Of a stretch of 45,203 nucleotides of DNA, positions 17,100-25,305 are shown one piece after another. The stretch comes from an uncultured Clostridia bacterium (GTDB lineage Bacteria; Bacillota; Clostridia; TANB77; CAG-508): assembly GCA_948485625.1 (NCBI GenBank), contig CAOMRW010000018.1, forward strand, positions 1-45,203, written 5' to 3'. Positions within the stretch are counted from its first letter, which is position 1. Each line of letters starts with the position of its first letter. The notes under the pieces were generated by a model. It saw nothing but the letters and a program-made list of their open reading frames with translations, ran no database searches and had not been told where the DNA came from. Made by a program: the position numbers and the translations under genes.

Positions 17100-17321
17100 T
17101 TAACTATTAGTAAGCTTTTCATATGTTTTTTCATACAAATCATTTATATCTTCTGAGTTATAACTTCTTTGAATTTTTTCTATTTCTTTTTGTTGTTTTT
17201 GTATTTTATAACTTGAATTCATATATAATCCTACTAATACTATTACAAAAAACATTATACTTAATAGAACAAACAAAGTTATAGAACCATTTTGTTCCTT
17301 AAAATTTGATTTAAATCTCAT
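17100..17321 (-). CDS. Small one-helix protein with a pseudopilin-like N-terminus
   Basis: 73 aa. A basic head ends in EQNGSITLFV and leads straight into one helix (about 14-34), then a charged coiled-coil tail (KIQKQQKEIEKIQ). The NGS(I/L)TLFV entry to a helix is common in TadE-like and PilX-like proteins of Clostridia, so it may be an outlying Tad component, but it is separated from that operon by two genes. It lies 18 bp after hpf and could be co-transcribed with it. Function unknown. Confidence 0.65.
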   Translation of the reverse strand: MRFKSNFKEQNGSITLFVLLSIMFFVIVLVGLYMNSSYKIQKQQKEIEKIQRSYNSEDINDLYEKTYEKLTNS

Positions 17322-17339
17322 ATTATAATCACCTTTTAC

Positions 17340-17867
17340 TTAAGCTTCAGGTTCTACTAAACCATAATTTTTTCCATCTTTTAATCTATGTATAACATTT
17401 ACTTTTCCTGTTTCTACATTTATAAATGCTAAGAAATTATGTGTTGGATGTGCTTTTAATTCAAGTACAGCATCTTCAGGTGTTATTGGTTTTATTTCGT
17501 AATAAGATGTTTTTATTATTTCATCAGAAATTTCTGCAATATGGTCTTTTTCAACTTCCATTGTTTTAATACTTGCATCTTTCATCATTTTTTCTTTTTT
17601 AGTTTTTGCTTTTCTTATTTGCCCTTCTAATATATCTATGTCTCTATCAATAGAAGCATACATATCCTTATCTTCTGTAACAGCTCTATATTTTTCTCCA
17701 TTTGCTATCACACAAATTTCAGCTGTTTGTTCATTTTTTTCTGTTTTCAAAGTAACATCTGCTTCAGCATCTTCAAAATACTTATCGATTCTGTCTAATT
17801 TTTTTTCTACATAATCGTTTATTGCTTCTGTTATCTTTAGTTCTTTTCCTATAATTCTTATTTTCAT
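17340..17867 (-). CDS. hpf: Ribosome hibernation promoting factor, long form
   Basis: 175 aa from the ATG at 17867, which is preceded by GGAGC; the frame could begin six codons earlier, without a ribosome site. Long HPF dimerises 70S ribosomes into inactive 100S particles in stationary phase. The N-terminal domain (MKIRIIGKELKITEAINDYV, then KIDKYFEDAEADV) is the ribosome-binding S30AE fold. The C-terminal domain holds the conserved block KPITPEDAVLELKAHPTHNF, then FINVETGKVNVIHRLKDGKNYGLVEP, which mediates dimerisation. Length is normal for Firmicutes. Confidence 0.95.
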   Translation of the reverse strand: MKIRIIGKELKITEAINDYVEKKLDRIDKYFEDAEADVTLKTEKNEQTAEICVIANGEKYRAVTEDKDMYASIDRDIDILEGQIRKAKTKKEKMMKDASIKTMEVEKDHIAEISDEIIKTSYYEIKPITPEDAVLELKAHPTHNFLAFINVETGKVNVIHRLKDGKNYGLVEPEA

Positions 17868-17972
17868 AAAAATTGCTCCTTCCATGTTAATATTTTTTGC
17901 TTTTGATTGAGCCTATTATATATTTTATTATTATTTTTTGCAAGTGATTTTTTATATTTTTTTTATAGAGTA

Positions 17973-18701
17973 TTAAAATAATTCTTCTAATTTATAATCT
18001 TTTTCTAATTTCTCATTAAAATAAATTTTAGTTATCAAATTAAATTCTTTTAAACTTTCATCTTTTAAATTAAAAGAATATATCTTTTTAGGAGGTGCGG
18101 AAACAACATATTTTATCGCATTTTTTGTACTTTCACTCATATCTATTGCAGATTTATCTTGTCTACTACATACTTCACATTTAAACCCATTATCTCTTAT
18201 ACTAAATTTTGTCAAATCATTTTCATCTTTACAACTTGTACACTTTAATATTCTAGGTGTAAATCCTAAAATACACAAAAGTCTAAGCCTAAATACACTA
18301 AGAACAAAATCTTTATTTTTCTCATTCTCAGATAATATATATAATGTATTTAAAAATAATTGTAAAATTCTATAACAGTTTTCATTCTCTTCTGTTACAT
18401 CTTGAATTATTTTATTAATATGTATAGCATATTTGAGTTTATCTAAATCAGTCCTCAAATTATAAAATATCTCTATGGTTTCACAGGAATTTATATGATA
18501 TGTATTTGTTCCCTTATACATCAAATATTCACCAAAGCAAAATAACTGTGTTCCAGCTAAAAGAGCACTTTGTGGTCTTCGTGCTCCTTTAGCAACACAG
18601 GATATTTTTCCATAATTTGGTGTTAGCATTGTAAGCATTTTATCATAATCTCCCATATTATTTTCTGCAATTATTATTCCATTTACTTTTATATTTGCCA
18701 T
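17973..18701 (-). CDS. recO: DNA repair protein RecO
   Basis: 242 aa. RecO loads RecA with RecR onto SSB-coated DNA. The N-terminal OB fold is seen as VNGIIIAENNMGDYDKMLTM and ARRPQSALLAGTQLF. A four-cysteine zinc site follows in the second half (CTSCKDENDLTKF...CEVC). Length is usual. It belongs to the standard Firmicute cluster era-yqzL-recO seen here on the minus strand. Confidence 0.95.
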   Translation of the reverse strand: MANIKVNGIIIAENNMGDYDKMLTMLTPNYGKISCVAKGARRPQSALLAGTQLFCFGEYLMYKGTNTYHINSCETIEIFYNLRTDLDKLKYAIHINKIIQDVTEENENCYRILQLFLNTLYILSENEKNKDFVLSVFRLRLLCILGFTPRILKCTSCKDENDLTKFSIRDNGFKCEVCSRQDKSAIDMSESTKNAIKYVVSAPPKKIYSFNLKDESLKEFNLITKIYFNEKLEKDYKLEELF

Positions 18702-18744
18702 TTTGTAAGTCTATGTCAGAATATATCTAACATAATTCCCCCTT

Positions 18745-18915
18745 TTATAATTGTATATCATTTTCTTTTATATTTTTAACATTCATATTAGTAATTTTTT
18801 GTATATCTTGTATTTCTTTTATTCCATTTTCTAGGTTCTGTATTTGTTTATACTCTAAAAAAGTATTTATATCTCCAGTATTCTTAAATACATCCCATGC
18901 TATTTCTTTAATCAT
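18745..18915 (-). CDS. YqzL-like small protein
   Basis: 56 aa from the ATG at 18915, chosen because GGAG lies 9 bases before it; the frame could begin five codons upstream. The start MIKEIAWDVFKNTGDINTFL matches the Trp-x-x-Phe...TG(D/E)I...LYKQ pattern of YqzL, which always sits between era and recO in Bacillus and Clostridia. The tail (IQDIQKITNMNVKNIKE) is longer than the Bacillus protein. Function unknown. Confidence 0.75.
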   Translation of the reverse strand: MIKEIAWDVFKNTGDINTFLEYKQIQNLENGIKEIQDIQKITNMNVKNIKENDIQL

Positions 18916-19018
18916 ATGCCTCATCTCCATTTCTAAAGTTTTACCTTTATTTTATCTTTTGCATTTTTTTAATCTTTTATTCACTTTTTGACCATTTAAA
19001 AGATACCTTTTTGTCATA

Positions 19019-19924
19019 TTATTTTAATTTAAATTTACTATTAACAATAGAGTCATTATCTAGCCAATCTTGTTTTACCTTTACCCATGTTTTTAAATTT
19101 ATTTTAATTCTAAAATTCTGCTCCATATCTATCCTTGCAGCTCTTCCTATTCTCTTAAGCATTTCTCCATTCTTTCCTATTATTATTCCCTTATGTGAAT
19201 CTCTTAAACAATATATTGTTGCTTCTATATCATATATATCTTCTTTTTGTTTATTTTGTCTTAAATTCATTTTCTCTACTTCTACATAAATTCCATGTGG
19301 TACTTCATCTTGTAGTAATTTTAATGCTTTTTCACGAATTGTTTCTTCTGCTAATTGTCTTAAAGTTTGGTCTGTATATTCCTCAATATCATAATATGCA
19401 GGACCTGGTTTTAAGTTCTTCTCTATTTCATTCAAAATAATTTCTCTATATTTTTCTTCATATGCAGATATCGGAATTACTGTTTCAAAATTATATTCTT
19501 TACTATATATATCTATTAAATTTAAAAGTTTCTCCCTTTTAATTAAATCAATTTTATTTATTATTAAAATTGTTTTTCTTTTTGATTCTTTTATTTTATC
19601 TAAAATAATTCTATCTCCTCTACCAATATCTTCACTTGTTGCTTCAATTAAAAATAGTATCATATCACAGTCAGGTATTGAAGAAAAAGATGTTTCGATC
19701 ATTGTTTCATTTAATTTATGTTTTGGTTTATGAATTCCTGGTGTATCTGTAAATATAATTTGTGAATTTTCTCTATTTACAATTCCTCTTATTGCTGTTC
19801 GAGTTGTTTGAACTTTATTTGCTATTGCAGCTATCTTTTCTCCAACTAATAAATTAATTAATGTAGATTTTCCTACATTTGTTCTTCCAATTATTGTTAC
19901 AAATCCTGATTTAAATTCTTCCAT
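19019..19924 (-). CDS. era: GTPase Era
   Basis: 301 aa. Era binds the 3' end of 16S rRNA and acts in 30S subunit maturation. G1 is GRTNVGKST (with T in place of the usual P), G3 is DTPG, G4 is NKID, and the C-terminal KH domain includes GIIIGKNGEMLKRIGRAARI. The start follows GGAGGAGAA. Length and domain order are standard. Confidence 0.97.
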   Translation of the reverse strand: MEEFKSGFVTIIGRTNVGKSTLINLLVGEKIAAIANKVQTTRTAIRGIVNRENSQIIFTDTPGIHKPKHKLNETMIETSFSSIPDCDMILFLIEATSEDIGRGDRIILDKIKESKRKTILIINKIDLIKREKLLNLIDIYSKEYNFETVIPISAYEEKYREIILNEIEKNLKPGPAYYDIEEYTDQTLRQLAEETIREKALKLLQDEVPHGIYVEVEKMNLRQNKQKEDIYDIEATIYCLRDSHKGIIIGKNGEMLKRIGRAARIDMEQNFRIKINLKTWVKVKQDWLDNDSIVNSKFKLK

Positions 19925-20023
19925 TTCTCCTCCATTAGGTCAATTTCTTTGACCTATTTTCTTTACTTTTTATTACATATTATTTATATTTTAATATCTA
20001 CAACCTCATTCTTCGGTTGCATA

Positions 20024-20062
20024 AGATATCCGTAACTCACATTCGTTCGAACGGCTATCTTA
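20024..20062. repeat. Imperfect hairpin between era and the glycosyltransferase gene
   Basis: AAGATATCCGT pairs with ACGGCTATCTT except at one position, and the right arm includes the palindrome GTTCGAAC. It is less AT-rich than its surroundings. It may be a weak terminator or part of a repeat family; I see only this copy. Confidence 0.45.
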
Positions 20063-20120
20063 ATTATACACCTTTTTTGTGCTAAATTTGTAGAATTTTT
20101 AAAAATTCTTAAAAAAATTT

Positions 20121-20223
20121 AAAAAGTCTGTGGTGGTGATAAGGGGCCAGGTCTTAAATCCCCATTTTTGTATAAAAAATGGGGATTTAAGACCTGGCCC
20201 CTTATCACCACCACAGACTTTTT
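20121..20223. repeat. Perfect palindrome with 49-bp arms and a 5-base loop
   Basis: Arms at 20121-20169 and 20175-20223 are exact reverse complements; the loop is GTATA. The core (GGTGGTGATAAGGGGCCAGG) is far richer in G and C than the surrounding DNA. It lies 14 bp past the stop of the glycosyltransferase gene and could end its transcript, but the stem is far longer than any ordinary terminator. The GGGGCCAGGTCTTAAATCCCC character resembles the GC-rich hairpins mobilised by REP-associated (Y1/IS200-like) transposases. No such transposase is in the window. Confidence 0.9.
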
Positions 20224-20236
20224 ACAGCCCCTTTTA

Positions 20237-21529
20237 TTATGCATATGCTTGACGTTTTTTAAATGATAGTAAATTTGAAATTTCTTTTTCTGTATTTTTT
20301 GCTTTCTTTGTTTTATTTGCTCTTTCTTGTTCAAGTTCTCTTTTTTGTTTTTCTGCCATTGATTGACAAATAGCTTTCTGATATGCAAAATGTGTATCTT
20401 GTGATATTTTATTCCAATTATATTCATTTCTAACTTTATTTTTTGCTTTTTTAGTTATTTCTGAACATAATTTATGGTCATATAATAACTCTAATATTGC
20501 ATCTGCTATTGAATTTGAATTTCCACAATATGTCTTCATTCCATTTTCTTTATGTTGTACTATCTCATTTAGTCCACCTATATCTGATACTACTATCGGA
20601 TTTTCTGATAACATTGCTTCTAATGCCACTATTCCAAATGGTTCATATGTACTTGGAAATACTGATATATCTGCTGCTTTATACATTTTTTGTACATCTT
20701 TTCCATTCATATATCCTGCAAAATATACTTTTTCAGATATTCCTAGTGAATTTACTTGTGCTTTCAGTTCATCAATCATTCCGCCTTTTCCACAAATAAC
20801 AAGTTTTGTATCATGATAACCATTTAATATTTTAGGCATTGCTGATATTAAATGTTGAATTCCTTTTTCATATACTAATCGCCCCATAAATAATATTATT
20901 TTCTCATTATCCATAGCAAATTTTCTTCTAAAATTATAATCTCTTTCTACTCCATTAAATAAACTCATATTTACCCCATTTGGTATTACATTTATTTTCT
21001 CATAAGGTAAACCAAACAGTCTTTGCAATTCATTCTTCATATAATTACTATTTACTATTACTTCTGAAGATTCATATGTTAACATCCATTCTGTATCATT
21101 TATATATCTCTGTGTTTCATCATGAATCCCACTGTTTCTTCCAGCTTCTGTTGCATGTATTGTTGATACAATTGGAATATTATATGAATTTTTTAATGTT
21201 TTTGCTGCATTTGCTACTAACCAATCATGTGCATGTATAACATCAAAATTCCCCTCTTTTAAAATTATTTCATTTGCTTTCGCTACCAAATTAAAATTTA
21301 GTTGTAATATCCAATCTATAAAGTTATTTGGATTTATCATATAATTTCCAACTCTATATACTTTTACCCCTTTATCATCTTCAAATTCTGGCACATCTCC
21401 ATCTTTATATGTAACAACTGTCACTTCATGACCATCTTTTATTAGAGTTCTTGATAAATCATATACAACTCTTGCTATACCTCCTACAACTCTTGGTGGG
21501 TATTCCCATGTTAACATTAAAATTTTCAT
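20237..21529 (-). CDS. GT4-family glycosyltransferase (glycogen synthase/maltosyltransferase-like)
   Basis: 430 aa from the ATG at 21529 (AAGGA 10 bases upstream; an in-frame ATG two codons earlier lies too close). It has a GT-B fold: the N-terminal glycine loop PPRVVGGIARVVYDLS, then HAHDWLVA, and the sugar-nucleotide site PSTYEPFGIVALEAMLSENP. The presence of FMGRLVYEKGIQHLI supports GT4. The 35-residue basic tail (EKQKRELEQERANKTKK) is unusual. It could act in glycogen, capsule or glycolipid synthesis; substrate cannot be told. Confidence 0.88.
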   Translation of the reverse strand: MKILMLTWEYPPRVVGGIARVVYDLSRTLIKDGHEVTVVTYKDGDVPEFEDDKGVKVYRVGNYMINPNNFIDWILQLNFNLVAKANEIILKEGNFDVIHAHDWLVANAAKTLKNSYNIPIVSTIHATEAGRNSGIHDETQRYINDTEWMLTYESSEVIVNSNYMKNELQRLFGLPYEKINVIPNGVNMSLFNGVERDYNFRRKFAMDNEKIILFMGRLVYEKGIQHLISAMPKILNGYHDTKLVICGKGGMIDELKAQVNSLGISEKVYFAGYMNGKDVQKMYKAADISVFPSTYEPFGIVALEAMLSENPIVVSDIGGLNEIVQHKENGMKTYCGNSNSIADAILELLYDHKLCSEITKKAKNKVRNEYNWNKISQDTHFAYQKAICQSMAEKQKRELEQERANKTKKAKNTEKEISNLLSFKKRQAYA

Positions 21530-21934
21530 TAACATTTCTTCCTTTCACTACGCTTCGCTCTGTTCATTGTCATCTAAAAAATTTTCCAAATTTTCTATTT
21601 GTTGAATTTTATATTATTAATTCAATTCATTGTCATTTAAGAAGCTTTTAAATTTTTTATCTGCCAAATTTTACATGTGCTTTGCTATTTTCTTCTGTTT
21701 TATTTTTTGACATTTCTCTTCAATTTAATATATTTTATACAAAAAAAATAAAAATGTAAACATTTTTCGCAATTTTTTGAAAATTTTTTTTCTAATGTTA
21801 ATTTTTTACATTTCTTCACAGTAAATACCAAAAAATCTATAATAGTTATTTTACTAATATTATAGATTAAAAAATTCTACTTAAATACTTACAACTATTA
21901 TATGAATTAAATAGAATACATTATATTAAAACAC
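21530..21934. other. Gene-free region upstream of the glycosyltransferase
   Basis: No credible coding frame. A loose direct repeat (TTCATTGTCATCTAAAAAAT near 21562 and TTCATTGTCATTTAAGAAGC near 21627) and T-rich tracts are visible. The region should contain the promoter for the glycosyltransferase gene. Confidence 0.45.
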
Positions 21935-21970
21935 AAAAATCAGCTAACTTCTATTAAGTTAACTGATTTT
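21935..21970 (-). terminator. Terminator of rplU-rpmA
   Basis: AAAATCAG and CTGATTTT close a stem extended by TAACTT/AAGTTA with one mismatch; it directly follows the rpmA stop codon. Confidence 0.8.
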
Positions 21971-21973
21971 ACT

Positions 21974-22234
21974 TTATGCTTCTACTGGATAAACACTTAC
22001 TTGTTTTTTATCTCTACCTTTTCTTTCAAATTTTACAGTACCATCTACTACTGCATATAGAGTATCATCACTACCTTTTTTTACATTAACACCTGGATAC
22101 ACTCTTGTACCTCTTTGTCTTACTAGGATATTTCCTGCTAAAACAAATTGTCCATCAGCTCTTTTTACTCCAAGACGTTTTGATTCACTCTCACGACCAT
22201 TGTGTGAACTACCTTGACCTTTTTTATGAGCCAT
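21974..22234 (-). CDS. rpmA: Ribosomal protein bL27
   Basis: 86 aa. The N-terminus MAHKKGQGSSHNGRESESKR reaches into the peptidyl transferase centre. Most Firmicutes make L27 with an extra N-terminal peptide that Prp (ysxB) cleaves off. Here there is no extension, and no ysxB gene lies between rplU and rpmA, which is internally consistent. The gap to rplU is 80 bp. Confidence 0.97.
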   Translation of the reverse strand: MAHKKGQGSSHNGRESESKRLGVKRADGQFVLAGNILVRQRGTRVYPGVNVKKGSDDTLYAVVDGTVKFERKGRDKKQVSVYPVEA

Positions 22235-22314
22235 TCATCTCACTCCTTTCTTTATAGTCATATATATTTCTCTTAATTAAAATCTTTTTAATTAATATAT
22301 GTAGAACTTATTAA

Positions 22315-22671
22315 TTAAGCTTCTACTTTTTCTTCAGCTTTTTCAGCTGTCTTTTTTGCAGTTGTTTTTATAGCTGTTATTTCTATTTTAGTATATGGTT
22401 GTCTATGACCTTGTTTTCTTCTGTAATTCTTTTTAGCTTTCATTTTGAAAACAATTATCTTTTTACCTTTACCATGTGCAACTACTTTTCCTTCAACTTT
22501 TACACCTTTAACATAAGGATTTCCAACTTGTACTTTTCCTTCTTCAGATACTAAAACTACTTTATCAAAAGTAACTTTTTTACCTTCTTCAGTATCCATT
22601 TTTTCAAAAAATACTACATCTCCTTGTGCTACTTTGTATTGTTTTCCACAACTTTCAATTACTGCGTACAT
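22315..22671 (-). CDS. rplU: Ribosomal protein bL21
   Basis: 118 aa, MYAVIESCGKQYKVAQGDVV. Normal bL21 ends near residue 103; here an Ala/Lys/Glu-rich tail (AKKTAEKAEEKVEA) is added. The motif KMKAKKNYRRKQGHRQPYTK binds 23S rRNA. GGGAGGTG precedes the ATG. Confidence 0.97.
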   Translation of the reverse strand: MYAVIESCGKQYKVAQGDVVFFEKMDTEEGKKVTFDKVVLVSEEGKVQVGNPYVKGVKVEGKVVAHGKGKKIIVFKMKAKKNYRRKQGHRQPYTKIEITAIKTTAKKTAEKAEEKVEA

Positions 22672-22699
22672 TTAAAATGCACCTCCCTTATTTGTATAC

Positions 22700-22805
22700 T
22701 CGCTAATCCATTGCTTCACTTATCATAAAATAATGTATTTATTTTATATAAAACTAAGGTAACTAAATTCAATTAGTTTTTATGTACCTTGACTAAGCGG
22801 ATTAC
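22700..22805 (-). ncRNA. Probable L21 leader RNA
   Basis: The rplU 5' region can fold with AATCC near the 5' end (about 22802) pairing with GGATT near 22705, with inner AAGGTAC/GTTACCTT-like stems. Position and outline fit the L21 leader of Firmicutes, thought to give autogenous control of the operon. The match is by eye only. Confidence 0.45.
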
Positions 22806-22813
22806 AGTTATTA

Positions 22814-22842
22814 ATTTTAACATTTTTTTCTTTTTCTGTCAA
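22814..22842 (-). promoter_or_regulatory. Sigma-A promoter of rplU-rpmA
   Basis: On the minus strand, TTGACA, exactly 17 bp, TAAAAT; the leader RNA begins about 10 bases downstream. Confidence 0.78.
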
Positions 22843-22925
22843 TAATTTTTCAAATTTTTCTACATATAGTTCAAAATCTTTATATATTAGTATTTTTCTA
22901 CTATTATACCTCATAAAATAATATA

Positions 22926-23816
22926 TTATCTTTCTTTAGATGATTTATCATTTCTATATTCACAACATAATTGTTGTATCTTATTCATTATATCTTTTTC
23001 TTCTTGTTTCATTTGTTTACTTTCTAATAATTTTTTTACAGACTTAAAATCACTTTTAAAATATTGCAATGCTTTTTCTTTATCTTCTTCTCTTCCTCCT
23101 AATATTGCATACTTTCCATTAGGAAACCTGCTATTTTTCATATCTGCATTATCATATATTTTTATAGGTTTTGATGGAGATGTACCTCTTGAATATATTT
23201 CTATATTTTTAACAACATCTGACTTTTCTATAGCATCTATTGTATTTGGCATCTCTTTATATGTCTCATAAAAATGTTCTAAAGTAACTAATCTTCCCCA
23301 ACCTTTCATAGCAACTTGATATTCATATCTTTCCAATATAGACATTAAACAATTTATCTCATTTACAGCCATTCCCCTTACAATAACATCGTAATTTTTC
23401 ATTTTACTTTTTATAGTTTCCAATATTTTCGCATTTCTTCCTGTACCCTCAAAAATAACATTATATCCTTGCTCTAACGCTGTATCAAATAAGGAACTTG
23501 TCCATGTATTACTTTCTTGGTCTGTAACCTTTGTATAATACTGTGGATATAATTTGGCTATCTCATCTATTTTAGGATGAAATGGTTTTAATTCATCACT
23601 ATTTATTATAACCACATTATTTTCTATAAATTGTTCATGTCCATAACTATTTAATCCAGTCTTTCCTGATGCAGGTGGCGCAATATCTATAATTGCTTTT
23701 GGTCTTTCTACAGGATATTTATCAAATAACATTATTTTTTTTATTTCTTCACCAATTCTTTCATGTTCTTCTTCTGATAATTTATATATTTGTTTTACTT
23801 CTTCTAATGACTTCAT
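22926..23816 (-). CDS. Zeta-family toxin / P-loop kinase
   Basis: 296 aa. Zeta toxins phosphorylate UDP-N-acetylglucosamine and block peptidoglycan synthesis. Walker A is APPASGKT (47-54), followed by VVIINSDELKPFHPKIDEI, the zeta substrate-site pattern, and by VIFEGTGRN and LERYEYQVAMKGWGR. The overall fold matches the PF06414 family. The ATG overlaps the upstream gene's stop by four bases (ATGA), the usual sign of a toxin-antitoxin pair. Some family members are non-toxic kinases, so toxicity is an inference. Confidence 0.82.
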   Translation of the reverse strand: MKSLEEVKQIYKLSEEEHERIGEEIKKIMLFDKYPVERPKAIIDIAPPASGKTGLNSYGHEQFIENNVVIINSDELKPFHPKIDEIAKLYPQYYTKVTDQESNTWTSSLFDTALEQGYNVIFEGTGRNAKILETIKSKMKNYDVIVRGMAVNEINCLMSILERYEYQVAMKGWGRLVTLEHFYETYKEMPNTIDAIEKSDVVKNIEIYSRGTSPSKPIKIYDNADMKNSRFPNGKYAILGGREEDKEKALQYFKSDFKSVKKLLESKQMKQEEKDIMNKIQQLCCEYRNDKSSKER

Positions 23817-24037
23817 TTTACTATCCTTTCATAATTATTTTTTATTTCTGGTCCATATACATTTATTATTTTCTCCAAGATTTCCTTATTTCCTGAATAC
23901 ATTTCTTCTCTTTCTTTTATCAATAGTTTCATTTCATCATCACTAGCAGATTTTCCTTTTTTAGATTCATCTGCAATTTTTGCTGCTAATATTTCTAATG
24001 CAACTTCTAATTTGGTATTATCACTCATATTTTCCAA
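23813..24037 (-). CDS. Putative antitoxin paired with the zeta-like protein
   Basis: 74 aa. The TTG start at 24037 has GGAGG 8 bases upstream; the next in-frame ATG is 17 bases from it and less likely. The protein is small, acidic and all-helical (LEVALEILAAKIADESKKGK). It is not recognisably the epsilon or PezA antitoxin. Gene order, size and the four-base overlap with the toxin gene support an antitoxin role, not proven. Confidence 0.7.
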   Translation of the reverse strand: MENMSDNTKLEVALEILAAKIADESKKGKSASDDEMKLLIKEREEMYSGNKEILEKIINVYGPEIKNNYERIVK

Positions 24038-24069
24038 AATTATAACCTCCTAATATTTTATATAATTAA

Positions 24070-24093
24070 AAGAGTACCAAGTGGCACTCTTTC
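24070..24093 (-). terminator. Hairpin upstream of the toxin-antitoxin pair
   Basis: AAAGAGT and ACTCTTT form a stem continued by ACC/GGC-type pairing around AAGT. On the minus strand it ends in T's and lies about 33 bp before the antitoxin start. It may end upstream transcription or act as an attenuator in the TA leader. Confidence 0.55.
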
Positions 24094-24285
24094 CAATGTT
24101 TATCGTTTATTCTATATCTTATTTAATTTCTAAAAAGATTATCTAACTAAGACCACTTTAAAAATCATTTAATTAATGACTGTAGTATATCAGTTATGTT
24201 AATCTTTGTCAAGTTAAAATTTCGCAGACTTTATGTTATAGTTAAATTATTAAACAGCTTTAATAATCATTTTTAATCCTATAAT

Positions 24286-24323
24286 AAAAAATATGTAGAC
24301 ATTTTTTTTGCCTACATATTTTT
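24286..24323 (-). terminator. Terminator of the transketolase half gene
   Basis: AAAAATATGTAG pairs with CTACATATTTTT around a T-rich loop, 12 bp past the stop codon at 24336. Confidence 0.8.
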
Positions 24324-24335
24324 CACTAACTAATG

Positions 24336-25163
24336 TTATTCTAATTCTCTAATAGCACACTCATATTGTTCATCATTTGGAGCTTTACCATGCCACTCAG
24401 CTTTATCCTCCATAAAAGATACTCCTTTACCCTTTACAGTCTTTGCAATAATACAAGTAGGTTTCCCCTTGACATTTCTAGCAACATCAAAAGCTTTCAT
24501 AATTTCTTCAATATCATGTCCATCAATATTTATAATTTGAAAGCCAAAACTTTTAAATTTCTCATCAATTGGATAAGAACTCATAACATCTTCTATTTTT
24601 CCATCTATTTGCAAATTATTATTATCAACAATGACACATAGATTATCTAATTTATATTTATTAGAAGCCATTGCAGCTTCCCATATTTGTCCTTCTTCAA
24701 TCTCTCCATCACCCAAAATACAATAAACTCTATAATCCTTATTATCTAATTTTCCTGCAATTGCCATACCATTTGCAGAAGATAAACCTTGACCTAAAGA
24801 CCCAGTAGTCATTTCAACACCTGGAACTTTATTCATATCTGGATGCCCTTGTAATCTACTATCAATATTTCTTAGATTTTTTAATTCCTCAACATCAAAA
24901 AAACCTCTATGTGCCAATGATGAATATAATGCAGGAGCACAATGACCTTTTGACAAAACTAATCTATCCCTATTTTCATCTTTTGAAGATTCTGGATTTA
25001 TATTCATTTCATAAAAATATAGTACTGTCATAATATCAGCAATCGAAAGAGACCCACCTGGATGTCCTGATTTTCCTCTATAAACAGCTTCAATAATTCC
25101 TTTTCTAATATTCTTTGCAATTTGTTTTAATTCATCAATATTTTCTACTTTTTTATTTTTCAT
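24336..25163 (-). CDS. Transketolase, N-terminal (ThDP-binding) subunit
   Basis: 275 aa, the pyrophosphate-binding half of a split transketolase. Signatures are SGHPGGSLSIADIM and the ThDP motif GDGEIEEGQIWEAAMAS followed by VDNNNLQIDG. In split systems the N half is directly followed by the C half (about 310 aa), forming a heterotetramer. Here a terminator and then a toxin-antitoxin pair follow, and no C half is anywhere in the window. Either the partner is elsewhere in the genome or this protein works with another dehydrogenase-like C half. Confidence 0.93.
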   Translation of the reverse strand: MKNKKVENIDELKQIAKNIRKGIIEAVYRGKSGHPGGSLSIADIMTVLYFYEMNINPESSKDENRDRLVLSKGHCAPALYSSLAHRGFFDVEELKNLRNIDSRLQGHPDMNKVPGVEMTTGSLGQGLSSANGMAIAGKLDNKDYRVYCILGDGEIEEGQIWEAAMASNKYKLDNLCVIVDNNNLQIDGKIEDVMSSYPIDEKFKSFGFQIINIDGHDIEEIMKAFDVARNVKGKPTCIIAKTVKGKGVSFMEDKAEWHGKAPNDEQYECAIRELE

Positions 25164-25264
25164 AACACTCTCTCCCTATTTATAATACATTTATTTTATA
25201 TTTTATATACATTATATTCAATACTTGTAACAAAAATATAAAATAAATGTAATATTTTTTATAA

Positions 25265-25295
25265 AGAAAAAGCTGAGAAACACCCAGCCTTTTTC
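25265..25295 (-). terminator. Terminator downstream of the 83-aa gene
   Basis: AAAAAGCTG and CAGCCTTTTT form a short stem with one bulge, 11 bp past the stop. Confidence 0.7.
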
Positions 25296-25305
25296 TGTAC
25301 CTATA

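Noticed and set aside
20119..20427. 102-aa minus-strand frame covering the 49-bp palindrome
   Set aside because: It overlaps the C-terminus of the glycosyltransferase in another frame and reads through the hairpin; no RBS.
24060..24100. T-box leader upstream of the toxin-antitoxin pair
   Set aside because: The hairpin has no T-box core sequence or specifier loop, and the genes are not linked to amino acid metabolism.
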